From positions 13,212,192 to 13,276,191 of the forward strand of contig NC_037603.1 in the NCBI RefSeq assembly GCF_003073045.1: a DNA stretch of 64,000 nucleotides, written 5' to 3'. This stretch comes from Pomacea canaliculata. Lineage: Eukaryota; Mollusca; Gastropoda; Architaenioglossa; Ampullariidae. Below the pieces are notes generated by a model, which saw only the letters and a list, made by a program, of their open reading frames with translations, was not told the DNA's origin and made no database searches. The translations under genes and the position numbers were made by a program. Below are positions 12,201 through 23,432 of the stretch, one piece after another (the stretch's first letter is position 1; every line of letters begins with the position of its first letter).

Positions 12201-12845
12201 GACCCTGGAGCATATTAACTACCATCACCGCGTAGCCTACCTGTTGTCCTGCTGGCCCAACATCTTCCGCAAACTGGAATTGCGCAAGTGCAACCTGGAC
12301 ATCACGGCCGACAAGCTTGTGGAGAAGCTAGTGGCCTGCCGCCATCTTAGCACGCTGGTGTTGGAGCACTGCCACGTCATGGCCTCAACCTTGGAGACCT
12401 TGCTGCAGCAGATGGGTTGCCTTCACGCCCAGATGGCGCTGCGCACACTGTCGCTGACGTTGCTGTCCACCGGCCGCCATTTTGCTCGCGCCGACGCCAA
12501 GAAGCCCACCTTCCGGCCGTCGTTGTCGCTAACAGGATGTCGCCTGTTGGCGCAGTTCCTGGCGGACAGCCGCACGTTGCAGGAGCTGGCCCTGTGTCAT
12601 GACGCCATCGATGACATGAAGGTTCGAGGCTGGGGGAGGGTCTGGCCAGGAGCGTCAGCCTCGGGTCGCTGGACCTGACGGGAAACGTCATCGGGGAGGG
12701 TGCGTACGAGGACCTGCTGGCGATAGTCGACGGGGCCAGGACTCTGCGCGCGCTCTATCTCCATGACAACTGTCTGGGCGCGGCGGTGAGGAGCAGGCTG
12801 ATTAAGAGTACGATGGACAGTACCAACCTGAAACTGAGTCTGTGA
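9287..12845 (+). CDS. NACHT-LRR protein (NLR-like), frame disrupted or mis-sequenced
   Basis: An intracellular NLR-type STAND ATPase. Exons: 9287-9480, 9793-10771, 11392-11892, 11986-12845. The first junction joins in perfect phase (AG plus A gives Arg65). The P-loop GDIGTGKT is at residues 89-96, the Walker B-like LIFDNVD at about 196-202, then a sensor-like ILVCATPER and a helical NPLILALLSAYL. The third exon carries VSFTSRCIRDYLASK, the winged-helix/linker block seen in NLRs. The last exon holds about eight ribonuclease-inhibitor-type leucine-rich repeats, for example LQNLTLEHIN and LRALYLHDNCLG. The start ATG follows an in-frame TAG, so no CARD, DEATH or PYRIN domain precedes NACHT in this model. 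Frame trouble: the best donor and acceptor at 10772/11391 and at 11893/11985 do not match in phase, and the last repeats lie in another frame after the G run at 12632-12636. It is either a pseudogene or carries assembly indels. Exons are far more GC-rich than flanks. Confidence 0.75.
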
Positions 12846-14041
12846 CCGATGATAATTTCGTATTGGCACCGCGTCTGTCTGTATGACCACTGAGAGATCT
12901 TTGTGTGTGTGTGTGTGTGTGTGTGATGCACACTTTTTATATGTACATGTCTGTGTGTGTGTGTGCGCGAGCGAGAGATAGAAACAATACATATTAATAA
13001 TATATATATAAAGAAAATGGCGACAAACAAGGTACCAAGGTTTATCACTCTGCCTTTCTAAAACCTGGTATTGCAAAACACGATTACTTCCCTTTCACTT
13101 TTTTTTTCTTTGCTGGAGAAAATTCATGCGATTCCTTAAAGATTATTGTCTGTAAACACTCATTCGTTGCTTCTTTATTGTATGGAACTCCTTTGTAGTT
13201 TGGGATCGAATTCAACTTCTGTTACTCTTGTCTTTTATTCTTAACTCTTCATAATTTGACTCTCGCTGTAACTTTATACTTTTTCTCAGTTTTATTACCA
13301 GAGCTTTCCACTGATCATTTTTAGCAGGCAAAGTAAGTTGTGTACTTCATCTATCGCTAACAATTTTGTGATACAAATTTTATTCGATTTCTTTTTAATC
13401 GGTTTATTTTTCCCTCTAAATATTTGAAAGTCAAAGCAATATTTGTTAACAAGTAGTTAAATGCATGCACAGTGATCCCATGTCAACAGAACAAAATTAT
13501 TTATTTCAAATGATCCAATAGCTGCACATATTAATTACGATATGCTCATGCAAGAGCAGAACACATTAGATAGCCCAGAAAAATAAATTTAGGTACTGAG
13601 TCGACGATAAACTCCCTTTTCTTCAAATACTTATCTTGGTGTTTTTTTCTGGGCACCTGCGTTGGTGTAATGTCAGCTTAATTAAGTCATCAACGATGAG
13701 TTTCATGTTTGCCACATCAGCTTCAGAAACAGCGTCTGGGTCAGCACCTGGATCCTTAATTTTCGTCCTCTGAATGATGATGAGAGGGAATTGCGGAAGA
13801 AAAGAGGACTAGAGAAAAAAAGACTTTATTCCGAACAGGGGTAGGTCATCATTAAGAAGGCCATAATTATATGCAATTAGTATGCATTAGTATAAATATA
13901 AACATTACATACGTACATAAAACTACATGTAAATTTGATACATTAGCTGCTCCGGAATCATGCGATAGATGTCATACCTCCTTCACTCTTTCTTTAAGTC
14001 TGTTTGTATCTGTGTGTTAGTGAATGCGTGCTCACACGTAC

Positions 14042-14083
<42 letters not shown>

Positions 14084-14940
14084 TTAAAATCCAGGATACT
14101 TAGCGTCACTGGGGTTATTTTGGGTCCTAACTCTTCCAGCTGTGATTTTGTTGTCATCTTTCCATCTGTCACTTTATTGGAGTCAGTGTAGCCGTTGACA
14201 TAGTCTGTGGCATTCGAGTAATGAAATGAGTATTGTGGTCAAATCTCTTGGGAGATCGGATATCATCAGTGATATCACACACGCACACCCTCCTACACAA
14301 ACACACACTATTTACCAAGACACTGGGTGGGGGTGGGGAGAGTGGGGCAAAGAAAAAGTATCCAAAAACAAGTTCCTGTGTCTGCCGTGCACCAAATACG
14401 GTTAAGTGGTTACGGCCCTTGAGCTGCTGCTGACGTCAGACGTCGCGGCAGATCGCCGGACCCTCACGTTCGCTGGTCCGCGAGAGACACGGAACTGACG
14501 GAAGTGCGTCATTGGCGTGACCTGTCCTAAAGAGACTTTACAGGTTAACAGCGCTGTGAAGGATGCAGCGGCACGACAGACTTCACGCTTCAATCAGTTC
14601 TGCCTCCAGCTACGATTTCCATTGTGAGAAACTGCAGTCACGGACATAATTTATTGACGGTCATCTCTGGTATACGTCGTTAACAATGTGCACAATGACT
14701 GAAGGAAAAAGAAGAAAGGCTAATGATCTTGTAGTGGGAGCGAAACGAAGAGAAACACAAAAAGGATACACACACACACACGTACACACATGCATGCAAC
14801 CATTTTGCATGTATAAGTACTTTTGTATAAGTTTACATATACATATAAATATAAACATGTAGACATACACCTGCACACAGATATACCAACATACCGACAT
14901 ACACATGTATGAGTACAAGCATACACATATGTACATAAAC
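12846..14940. other. 3' flank of the NACHT-LRR gene, no further gene seen
   Basis: This holds a (GT)n tract at about 12901-12925, an AT-rich flank with a possible AATAAA at about 13582, a (CAGA)n array at 14043-14083, and a CpG-rich patch at 14400-14600 with one perfect TGACGTCA. The CA/TA-rich block at about 14768-14945 gives spurious reverse frames. Confidence 0.5.
14043..14083. repeat. (CAGA)n microsatellite
   Basis: About ten pure CAGA units. Confidence 0.95.
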
Positions 14941-14944
14941 ACAT

Positions 14945-15150
14945 CCGGGAAGTGGATAACGCTGGCGTCCAAACTCAGAGATGCGCTAGTTCGATACCCG
15001 TGTGGCGCAGCTAGCTCCTGCCCAGTCGACCCAGCCGTCCGAGATGGCTACCTGACTCCAAAGAAGGTTGTGGAAGGTAATGCAGCGAGTGATTGGAACA
15101 CCTCACTCCCTAAACGACGTGAACAGGTTGGGGGACGACCTGTACCTTTA
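14945..15150 (+). mobile_element. tRNA-derived SINE, family A
   Basis: An A-box-like GTGGATAACGCTGGCG is followed by a B-box-like AGTTCGATACCC, then GGCTACCTGACTCC, and a 3' block ending GGGGGACGACCTGTACCTTT. The same order of blocks is present in reverse at 47655-47915 and, more diverged, at 31205-31470. Length is about 200 bp. Confidence 0.7.
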
Positions 15151-17046
15151 CATTCACGCGCACATACAGAGATCATATACAGACATACACAGAAATACAT
15201 ATACAGACATAGAGATCAGCAAAGAAAGGAAGAGAAATATGTTATTAATTTTACAAGAAAGTGTACTTTTTTTAAAAATCTCGTTCACAATGTCATCTGG
15301 GCCGCTTTATCCTTTAGTAACCGACTACAACACATCACTGACTTCTTCCTCCACTACCCGATCATCCATTCAGTATATTGTTGAGCTTATATCTTCCCTT
15401 ATATGATATTCTATGTAACCCCATACTGTCACTGGTGTAGACATTTTCCTCCCATACTTCTTTCAATACTGCTTTGAAATTGCTCGACCCCTCTTTTTCA
15501 CTTGTTTCCAGCCATTAGAAACGACTTCTGCATCCTCTTATTGCCTCTCAATAGACCTTGGGACTGTAGCATTCTCTAAAAATATTAAATTTTTAAGAGG
15601 ATCAAAGCCTGCTCTTTTACTTTTAAGTAGAATTTTTATAAACGAATACTTTATTCTTTCCCCCTTTTTCTTTTGCATACTTTTTTTACCCCTCTTTTAT
15701 AAAATTTATGTTCTTTTATAAACCATCCAAGGAGTTGTCCCATTATTCACGTTAACACTAAAGTTTCTTGTTTGGATTTATTCTTCTTAAAATATCCTTT
15801 AACATTTTACACACAAACAGCAGAGCCAGAATGAGAGATGAAGACAGAAAGCGATAATACAGATGAGAGAGAGATGGGAGGAGGGGGCGAGACCCAAAGC
15901 TAGTGATTACGGGCCTTGACATCTTGATGTCACCCTCACTTCATTCAAATCAGAATGCACATTTGCAGAAAACACACAAAGTCGAATAAGCTTATAAACA
16001 ATTCTTTATTGACTCTAAATTCTGTGATCCAATGACAATCTACTAATACTCATATTGCTGACTTTAAAGGTAATGCACTTCGAAATATCACAAGAAACTT
16101 CTAGCTATCGTTACGACATGGAAGCTGGAACCTTATCTTTCTCTTCTAGGTCTCCACTGTCTCAGACATACACGTGCACACACATACACACACAGGTTAG
16201 GAATATACCTGATGGATTTATTTCCCACACTCAAACGTAAAGTAACTGAAAAATGAAAATATCAAATGTTTTGCGTCTCAATACATTTTGTCTTTTGACT
16301 CGTTTCTCGCTTCTCCGACATTCGTAACACAAATTGTACACAACCAGACCTCCAATGTACACAACCAGACCTCCAATGTACACAAGCACACCTCAGATGT
16401 ACGCAGAAAATAAAGAAAAAACTACCCAGCACAGACTAGGACAAATAATGAAGGCTGGAGAAATGAAGACATAATTATGGACAAGTGATGGGATCATACA
16501 AATGACATGATTTACTTCATCTACATAGAGGTTGCTAAGTGATGATTGACCAAGACCATTCCTTGTTTGTAACAAATATGAAGGAAATAGCCAGCCATAA
16601 AATACTTTCTTTCAATCTCTCTCTCTCTTGCACTTTTTTCCTCTCAAATTCTGACTCTCACTCAACACTCAGTCGCATTCCTAAAACTCATAAGTTACAA
16701 CACACAAAGAGATCCCGAGTTGAGAACAGACAGGCTAGCTGCCACATCAGATTTAAAAAAAATTAAAGAGTGAAAGATATTTGATTGATCCTCAAATGAG
16801 GGTTAAGAACTGTGTGAGTGGTACAGCATCATGTTCCGGACATGACTGACATGTGGTAAACAACAATATCTCCTGACAAGAACCCCCTGATGAATTAATT
16901 CCATTGAAGAATACTTTCCCCCCTCAACCATCCTCTGACTCGTCAACCTTAAGGGTTTCCTAGAATTGTGTCCTGTTTTGTTGACCTACATCATCCACGA
17001 CATCCCATCTCCACCTCTGAGAACCAACTTATTGTTCTTTGTCGCA
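15150..17046. other. Gene-free stretch
   Basis: AT-rich sequence with no recognised exon. It contains a three-copy tandem repeat (about 16335-16402). The right end is the 3' flank of the secreted-peptide gene at 17.0-18.8 kb; no canonical AATAAA was found there on the minus strand. Confidence 0.5.
16335..16402. repeat. Three-copy 21-bp tandem repeat
   Basis: The unit TGTACACAACCAGACCTCCA occurs twice exactly and a third time with changes. Confidence 0.8.
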
Positions 17047-18138
17047 TTAGTGGTCGCTGATGTCGCCGAAGCGGCCTCCGCCTCTCTGGTTCCTGTAGTC
17101 CCGCTGCCTGCGCCTTGAGGATGGACTGAAATTCCTGGGACTGTGATGGTATCTGCCGACGTCGAACTGGACCATGCGACGACGACGACCTGACGAACGC
17201 CCGTTCCTCAGTGAGTCTATGACTGGTCGGGGGAAAAATAAAAACAAAAAATCACGCATGTGAAGAAACAAAGAGTTACACTTGTGTTCGTCGGTTAGTA
17301 AAATTTCTTACTGCGATCACAATGTGCCTTTCTCATTATAAGGTAATATTATAGTTCACAGGCAAGACTTTTGTTTATAAAAATTAATGCTAGACAGAAT
17401 TTTAAGAGGCCCAGTTTGTTGGCAGGTAGTGGCATGTTGACAAGAGGTGGATATAAATGTACTAAATAATTATAATACAAAAACGAGAGGGCGAATTCAT
17501 TTAATATGCAAACTTTTAAAACAGCATCACGGGGCGTCAAGATTGTGGAAGACATGAATGTACCAATCGACAATTAGAATGGTGTAAAGATGAACGTAAT
17601 TATGAACGTAAATCTTGGCCTGTGAACCTGTCACCCCCGACGTACATACCGCTACCTTTCTAACCTACGTAGCCATGAAGTCGTCGTCTCTCCTCTCTCC
17701 CTTCCCCGTGGCAAAATGGAAAAAAAAATCAAGAACTAATTCCATTTTATTTCCCAGATCTTTCAAGTCTTTTTTTTTAAGTCTGCTTCAAACTTTTAAC
17801 CAATTCTTCTACAGGTCTTCTCCAGCTCAAGACCTGTAACCTGTCGTCGTCCTCACCTAGCAGTGTCACTGACCTGTAACCTATTATTCTCTAGATTTTA
17901 CTGAAAAAAATATATTCTAGACTTGCAATCCATTGTTTTCTAGGCCCATAAATTATGATACTGCACTTGCTAAATTTTTGGTTAGAAACTTACTTGATTC
18001 AAGGGCGTGGGTCAGGTCGGAGGCAGCTTCCACAAGATCGTCTGATGGAGAAGACTCGAGATGCCGCGCTGACACCATCGTGGCGGACACAAGGGTCATT
18101 GCGAAGATCGCGGCTATTAGGACTTTGTTCGTGTGCAT
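17047..18138 (-). CDS. Secreted arginine-rich peptide precursor 1 (novel family)
   Basis: A 106-residue secreted precursor of unknown function. Coding exons on the minus strand are 18138-17994 and 17222-17047, with an AAG start context and TAA stop. The intron joins in phase 1 with a strong GTAAGT donor and a CGACCAG acceptor. Residues 1-24 form a signal peptide (MHTNKVLIAAIFAMTLVSAT, then MVSA). The acidic helix-like stretch DDLVEAASDLTHALES follows at about 33-48, then a basic half. GRRRR at 60-64 looks like a proprotein-convertase site and is followed by MVQFDVG and further RRRQR. There are no cysteines after the signal, so it is not a disulphide-rich toxin. The paralogue at 23433-23941 has the same exon plan and shares HAL(E/D) and RRMVQ(F/L). 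Neuropeptide, hormone or antimicrobial peptide are all possible. Confidence 0.7.
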
Positions 18139-18147
18139 CTTTGCCGT

Positions 18148-18788
18148 CTGTAATTTAAAAACAAAATTGCCTTCGTTGTTGAAATAGTCTAACGTAGATG
18201 AAAATGGAGTGCATGAGTCGTGTACCTTATAAAAACGTACGCCACCGACAGACTTTGTCTCCCTTCACAGCCAATCTTTAGGATCAAGATAATTATTATG
18301 AAACTAAGATAAATATTTAACCCAAATCTTTGAAATAAATACAGTTTAATTCTTTAATAGACATTTCCAATTAATGGTTTTGAAATAAATGCAGTCTTTA
18401 CTTTACAAGTGTTCGACCAATAAGGTTATTATTAGAATATAACTGGAAAATAAAACTTATTTTAAAATGTTTCTTAAATTACAGTTTTACTTTTTAAAAA
18501 GAATTCTTATCAGTTCTGCATTGAAAAAAATTACACGACAGTGCAAATGAAGTGAACAAAGTGTGCATGTTATTTCAGAAAATTCTCTTGAAGTAAAACT
18601 TTGCTTCTATGAAACACCGAAAAAAAGGAAGAAAAAAAAAAGACATAAATTCAGTTCTCTATAATTCTGTAAAATTATTCCTTATTGCCAACACTCACCA
18701 GAGAAGACTTGAGCAGTGGAGCAGTAAGACTGGAAGCAGAAGATGAGTATTGCGATGGAAGACGAAGTCACTCGACCAGAGCGAAGAG
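18148..18788 (-). other. Leader exon and first intron of secreted peptide 1
   Basis: On the minus strand a TATA box at 18817-18823 predicts transcription start near 18788. A leader exon would run to 18699 and end at a strong donor (CTCTG then GTGAGT). The acceptor TTACAG at 18148-18153 precedes the coding exon, leaving nine untranslated bases (ACGGCAAAG) before the ATG. The leader contains no ATG in frame with the precursor. Confidence 0.55.
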
Positions 18789-18816
18789 TGAATGGGAGGA
18801 AGCCGGTAGCGGCCTG

Positions 18817-19108
18817 TTATATACCCGATCCCCCGGCCGGCAGCAGGCGACAAACAAGTTCTCGAGTTGCCATCGACGTCATCAGGTCTCGGTGATGACC
18901 CGTGAAGTCGATTCTCCTCCAGCACTTCTCACGCCACTCGTCAGAAACTGGGTTAGGACACGTCGTGATCCACTTAGGCTGACGTTCGTCAACGTTTCTT
19001 CACGTCCTGCTGCCTGCAAAGGCGCAAAAGAGCAGAGAAGTGCTGACGTCCTGCTATAGGTGTTGACGTCAAGAGCGCTGATTGTGCAATATGGGTTCTC
19101 TGACGTCA
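18817..19108 (-). promoter_or_regulatory. TATA promoter with CRE palindromes
   Basis: The reverse strand reads GGGTATATAACAGG, a clear TATA box at 18817-18823. Upstream on that strand are two perfect CREB/ATF sites, TGACGTCA at 19064-19071 and 19101-19108. Near-matches lie at about 18873, 18980 and 19044. A TATA box plus clustered CREs is typical of a tightly inducible gene, such as a neuropeptide or stress-response gene. The sites are seen directly; control by CREB is inference. Confidence 0.6.
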
Positions 19109-19947
19109 TTGCCTAACGATTCTTGAGTCCGTGAAAAGCGATTATCATGTCTGAACACATGTGCTGATATATGAACACATTCATGCACCATATCACAAAA
19201 TTAATATTTCTTTTTTCTTCTTTATTCGGATGTCAAAGGTCCGCCACCACTTTGGAAAAACGCTTTAGTTATCTAAGCTTGTCTATTCGCCGCAAAGTCA
19301 CGTTCTTAAAACAATGAGGGTTTACAAACTTTCCCATCATCAGAGGCTTTAGTTTCTGTGTTTGGAAGTGTTGCAGCACAACAACATCGTCAGGCTAAGC
19401 TTGGATTTCTTTTCTCCAAAAAAAGTCTATCATCTCAAAGGAAGGAATTATTTTACAGAATTCATATGTGTTCTGCTCTTCAATTTTTCTTTCTTTCTAT
19501 TTGTCAGTGTTATGCTGAAACAAATTTTTACTTGAAGGGAATTTTACTGAAGGATGTAGAGTGCGAGCTCTTTTCAGTTTATTTGCACTCTAGTGTAATT
19601 TATTTGAACGCAGAAATGGTAAGGATGAATAAGAGGTGAAAAGGGGTTTCGAAAGGAAATGGACACAGAGCACAGAGAGACCAAAAAAAAAAAAAAACAA
19701 CCAACCAACAAAAAAACAAAAAAAACAAAAACAAAACAAAAACAAAAGCAAAACAAAAACAAACAGAAATAATCTGCATTCTTTTCTAAAATTTTCTCAT
19801 TCCAGTCAGTCACAACCGTATGAGTAATAACAAAAAGCAAAATAATGATGCGAAAATGATGATAGGAAAACACACACACGTGCGCGCACTTGTTTTAAGG
19901 ACATGTTCCGGTCAATAACCGAACAAAATGAAAATAAGAGCACTTAC

Positions 19948-20260
19948 AAAAATGTTTCTTGACCTCATGTCTTGAAACCAGTTCTTCGTGAGCAACAATC
20001 TTCATCTTTCTGCTTTGTGATAAAATTCTGCTTTACAGTAGATCTCCGTTTTTCACGCTCTTTGAAAGTCGTCGACAGCTAAGCTTGTATAATGTCAACA
20101 TCTTTCTTCGCTCCACCTTCCCTCCTTGGTCAAGTGAGGACAAAACTTTATCTTCCAGAGGAAAGTCGGACGCCGCTTGTTTGAAACCACATGAGATATT
20201 TCTTTCTGACAACCATTTTATAGCAGACACAACTATCACTCTTCCCAGCAGACGTCATTC
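19948..20260 (-). promoter_or_regulatory. Second TATA/CRE promoter with leader exon
   Basis: On the minus strand CTATAAAATGG (TATA at 20216-20222) is preceded by AATGACGTCTG (20251-20260) and a TTACGTCAA further upstream. A predicted start near 20187 would open an exon running to 19948, which ends at the strong donor GTAAGT. It points the same way as the secreted-peptide genes. It could be an alternative upstream promoter of peptide gene 1 or the start of another gene. Short ORFs inside it (e.g. MKIVAHEELVSRHEVKKHF running into the donor) are unproven. Confidence 0.4.
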
Positions 20261-20584
20261 CTCCATCTCTTACGCAATGGATGTTTGACGTAACAAAATG
20301 GAGCGTCACTAAAATTCTGCGTCAGAGACTCGATGTAGACCGGATGTTGTTCTTTCAATATTTTTACATCTTTCTGTCACTCACTCATTCACTCAGCTAC
20401 AGTAAATAAACTAAAGTGATGATCACCCTTTTGTATGTGATAATATTTCTTCATATGCTCAAGATTACTCAATATCGTCCCAGTATTCTCCTGATGTTGA
20501 TGTCACTGACCTTATTCTCTGATACATCTACAGTTATCTCCCTTTACAGTCCGAACGCAGCGAGTCCTCTCATTGTTCTTCCTT

Positions 20585-20808
20585 TTACATCTTTGTTACT
20601 ATTTTGTGATTTTATTGTACATCTTTGTTACTACTTTGTGATCTTGTTCTACATCTTTGTTAATATTTTGTGATTTTGTTCTACATCCTTTTTTTTTTTT
20701 ACTATTTTGTGATTTTGTTCTACATCTTTGTTACAATTTTGTTTTACATCTTTGTTGCTTCTTTGATAACTTGTTCTACATCTTTCTTATTATTTTGTAA
20801 TTTTATTC
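20585..20808. repeat. Imperfect 32-36 bp minisatellite
   Basis: Six to seven diverged copies of a T-rich unit beginning TACATCTTTGTTACTATTTT and continuing with GTGATTTTGTTC. Copy boundaries drift, and one copy contains a poly-T expansion at about 20690-20701. Confidence 0.8.
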
Positions 20809-20809
20809 A

Positions 20810-23432
20810 GCACAGTGAGTCCACCTTTGGCTGAGACATTGCGCTTAATAAATTACCATATATTATTATTAATAATAATTCGTGTATTCTAACGTTTCGG
20901 GAAAGAGCCACACAGCCCCGACGTTGCACCTCCTCCTGTAAGGCGTACCACCAGTCCGCTGCCGATTGGTCCATTTCAGGGTGTGTCAAGAAGGGGGTGT
21001 GTTTTCGCCGCAAAGCCAAGGTGAGAGGTGAAGGTCGATGACACCACGCACCACCAGGAACAGCTGATCGTTGTGAAAAAAAAACTCGACTCTCCAACAA
21101 GGTGAAGGTTGGACAGATAAAGAAGGGAGGAAAAGGGTAGTTGGGGGGGGGGGGTGTTTGAGGAAGTGGGGGAGTTGGGGGGCTTGGGGGGCAGGGAATT
21201 TCAGGGAATCTCACGCAACTGTTGGCCCTCAGACACTTTACAGTTGTCTCTGGTGAGTGGGTAGGTTGGGGGAGATGGGAGGAGATGGGGAAACGAGACC
21301 GTTACGCGAGAGCAATCCGAAACAAAGAGGTGTCAAGAAGTTTTGTTATTCGTCGTCGTCCCAACCCCATCCACCCTAACCACCCCACCTCCTCCATCAT
21401 CCCTCCCTCTTATTCTCTTTTTTCTTTCTTTCTTTTTTTCAGTTTTTTTTGCAATGTCTTATATAACAGAGATCTGCTAGTGCAGTGAGCCACCCTCTAC
21501 CTCCCCACTCACACCCTACCCCATCACCTCCCCTAGAGAATGAAAAGCGAGAAGCGGCTCTCAGTTACCCGCCAACATGTTGCAGACGTTGCAGAATTGT
21601 GGGTCTCGTCGGTCGGAATTCGAGAATATTCGGTGCAGACTTTTAAGTGCAGTTCGACTTACTTCTACACTCCCTCTCTCTGTCCCCTCCATCACTTACC
21701 CTTTCCTCGCATTCATTCACCCGGACTCTGACACTAATCCAGAGAAGGGAGGATGGGAAGGTCTGTGGGGGAAGACGAACTGCATTCTTTTCTTGATTTT
21801 GTTCGTTCCAGACTGCTACAAACTTATGAGAAACGACATGCAAAGTCTAGAAATAGAAAGTAGAAAGAAGAAAATTCATTATCGCCAGGCGAACGACGAA
21901 GCGCAGTTTGCACGAGTGATGATGGGAACGCGTACACAACACGCACACTAACGCACATGTTGTCAGCAGATGTCGTGGTCAGTCACCCCACATCATGGAA
22001 GATGTTTACTGAGGTTTTCAAGGACGGTATAGCAATAAAATGTTTATTTTTTTCTACAGGATGACAGGAACGTAATGCGCATGTCTGCTCGCGTGTGACC
22101 CGACCTCAAATTTGACCTGACGAAGCAGAAGAGTGATGAGTTGAGTGCACTCTTTGAGTGAATGATGCTGCTGAAGATTCCTCAATAACCAACTTTAGAA
22201 CTTGGAATTATGAGAGGTGATGAGAAGATTTAGTGATGTTATTGACCCTCGGTGATGTATCTGAGGGCTAGAGACTTAGTGATGTAACCAGTGTAACGAA
22301 ACATTCTTAGTCCCGAATGTCTATCTAACTCATCCAGTACTACTATCTATCCATCCACCCTGATCACACACACACCCACACCCAGACAGAGAAGGTGGGG
22401 GGTGGTGGGGAAACATGTTTTACGCCAAACCAGCAACTAATGCAATATCACGAAGCCAGCTCTGTAAACAAATACCACATACATAAAGAAAGACAGACTG
22501 ACACAGAGAATATAAAAAAGAAAGTCAGCGATTGTTGAAAGATTGTCACTCGAACAGGCGGATGTAGAAAGGTTTGGACAGAGCAAAGTGAAGGTTAACA
22601 TGTTTACTCGACACAAGGTCGCTCTCGTCCCTAAAATATTCTGCAAAGACCTTCGTGAACTGGCTATTCGTCCTTCTTCGTCTCTTCTTTTTTTTTACCC
22701 TCGTCCTCCGTACAAGCCGATGGTCACGTACGCACTCTTCATCTGCTTCTAGAAACATCTGTTATTTCAATTGGCTGGGCAACTGTGTCCCCTTTAAGAA
22801 CTATACAACCATGCCATTATGACTTTTTGATGAAAGGGGAGGAAGAGGAGTGGGGTTCAAGCAAGGCTTGCAATATAGTAGTCGATAGAGAGAAAGGGTT
22901 AGTCGCTGGAAGGTAGGAAATGATAGGATTACCATATCCTGGGTAGGTGATCGTGAACTTTGGATAAGGTCACCTTTGGTCTGGGACGCAGCTGTCCACG
23001 TGACACGACTTCCATCTTTAAAGGCCAACACCGCGTCCAATCACAAATTAACAAACAACTGTCAACAGTTTTGTCACAAAAATTAAAGATTAATTTTGCT
23101 AAATTTTCCACAGAAAAGCAACGGTTGACCTAAAATCGCACTTCTAAGGTCAGGCAAGGCCAGCAAATGATCGACAGTTTTGAGCAAAGGATAGTCATCG
23201 CATTATCGACGATCCTAGATGACGACCCACACTTGTGACTGTTGCTTATAAAATTATTGTTTCGTTGAATGTAATGCTGTCCCTAAACTCAAAATACTAC
23301 CACAAAAAAAATGTTTTGAACACTCAAGACCTTTTATCGTTTATTTGCAAATAATTTCTTGACAAGGGAAAAAAACCGAAGCAAATTTCAACAGTTTAAG
23401 CGACACCGGTGACAAACGATCCTTTCATCGTT
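20810..23432. other. Gap between secreted peptide paralogues
   Basis: No exon is recognised. G-rich and C-rich simple tracts occur at 21130-21200 and 21360-21420. Open frames in both orientations are short and proline- or serine-rich and follow the composition. I looked for a third copy of the peptide-family core (RRMVQ and HAL(E/D)) and found none. A reverse-strand AATAAA at 23340-23345 belongs to peptide gene 2. Confidence 0.45.
23340..23345 (-). terminator. Poly-A signal AATAAA of secreted peptide 2
   Basis: TTTATT on the plus strand gives AATAAA on the minus strand, about 90 bases after the stop codon of the gene at 23433-23941. This is a normal spacing for a short 3' UTR. Confidence 0.55.

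Noticed and set aside
12597-13076. 159-codon reverse ORF opposite the NACHT-LRR end
   Set aside because: Runs through a GT microsatellite (TH repeats) and the antisense of the LRR exon, so it is a shadow.
14661-14972. Reverse ORF rich in C, V and Y
   Set aside because: It is the translation of a CA/TA-rich simple tract.
17047-18138. Conotoxin-like or disulphide-rich toxin precursor
   Set aside because: The mature part has no cysteines, so no toxin scaffold fits.
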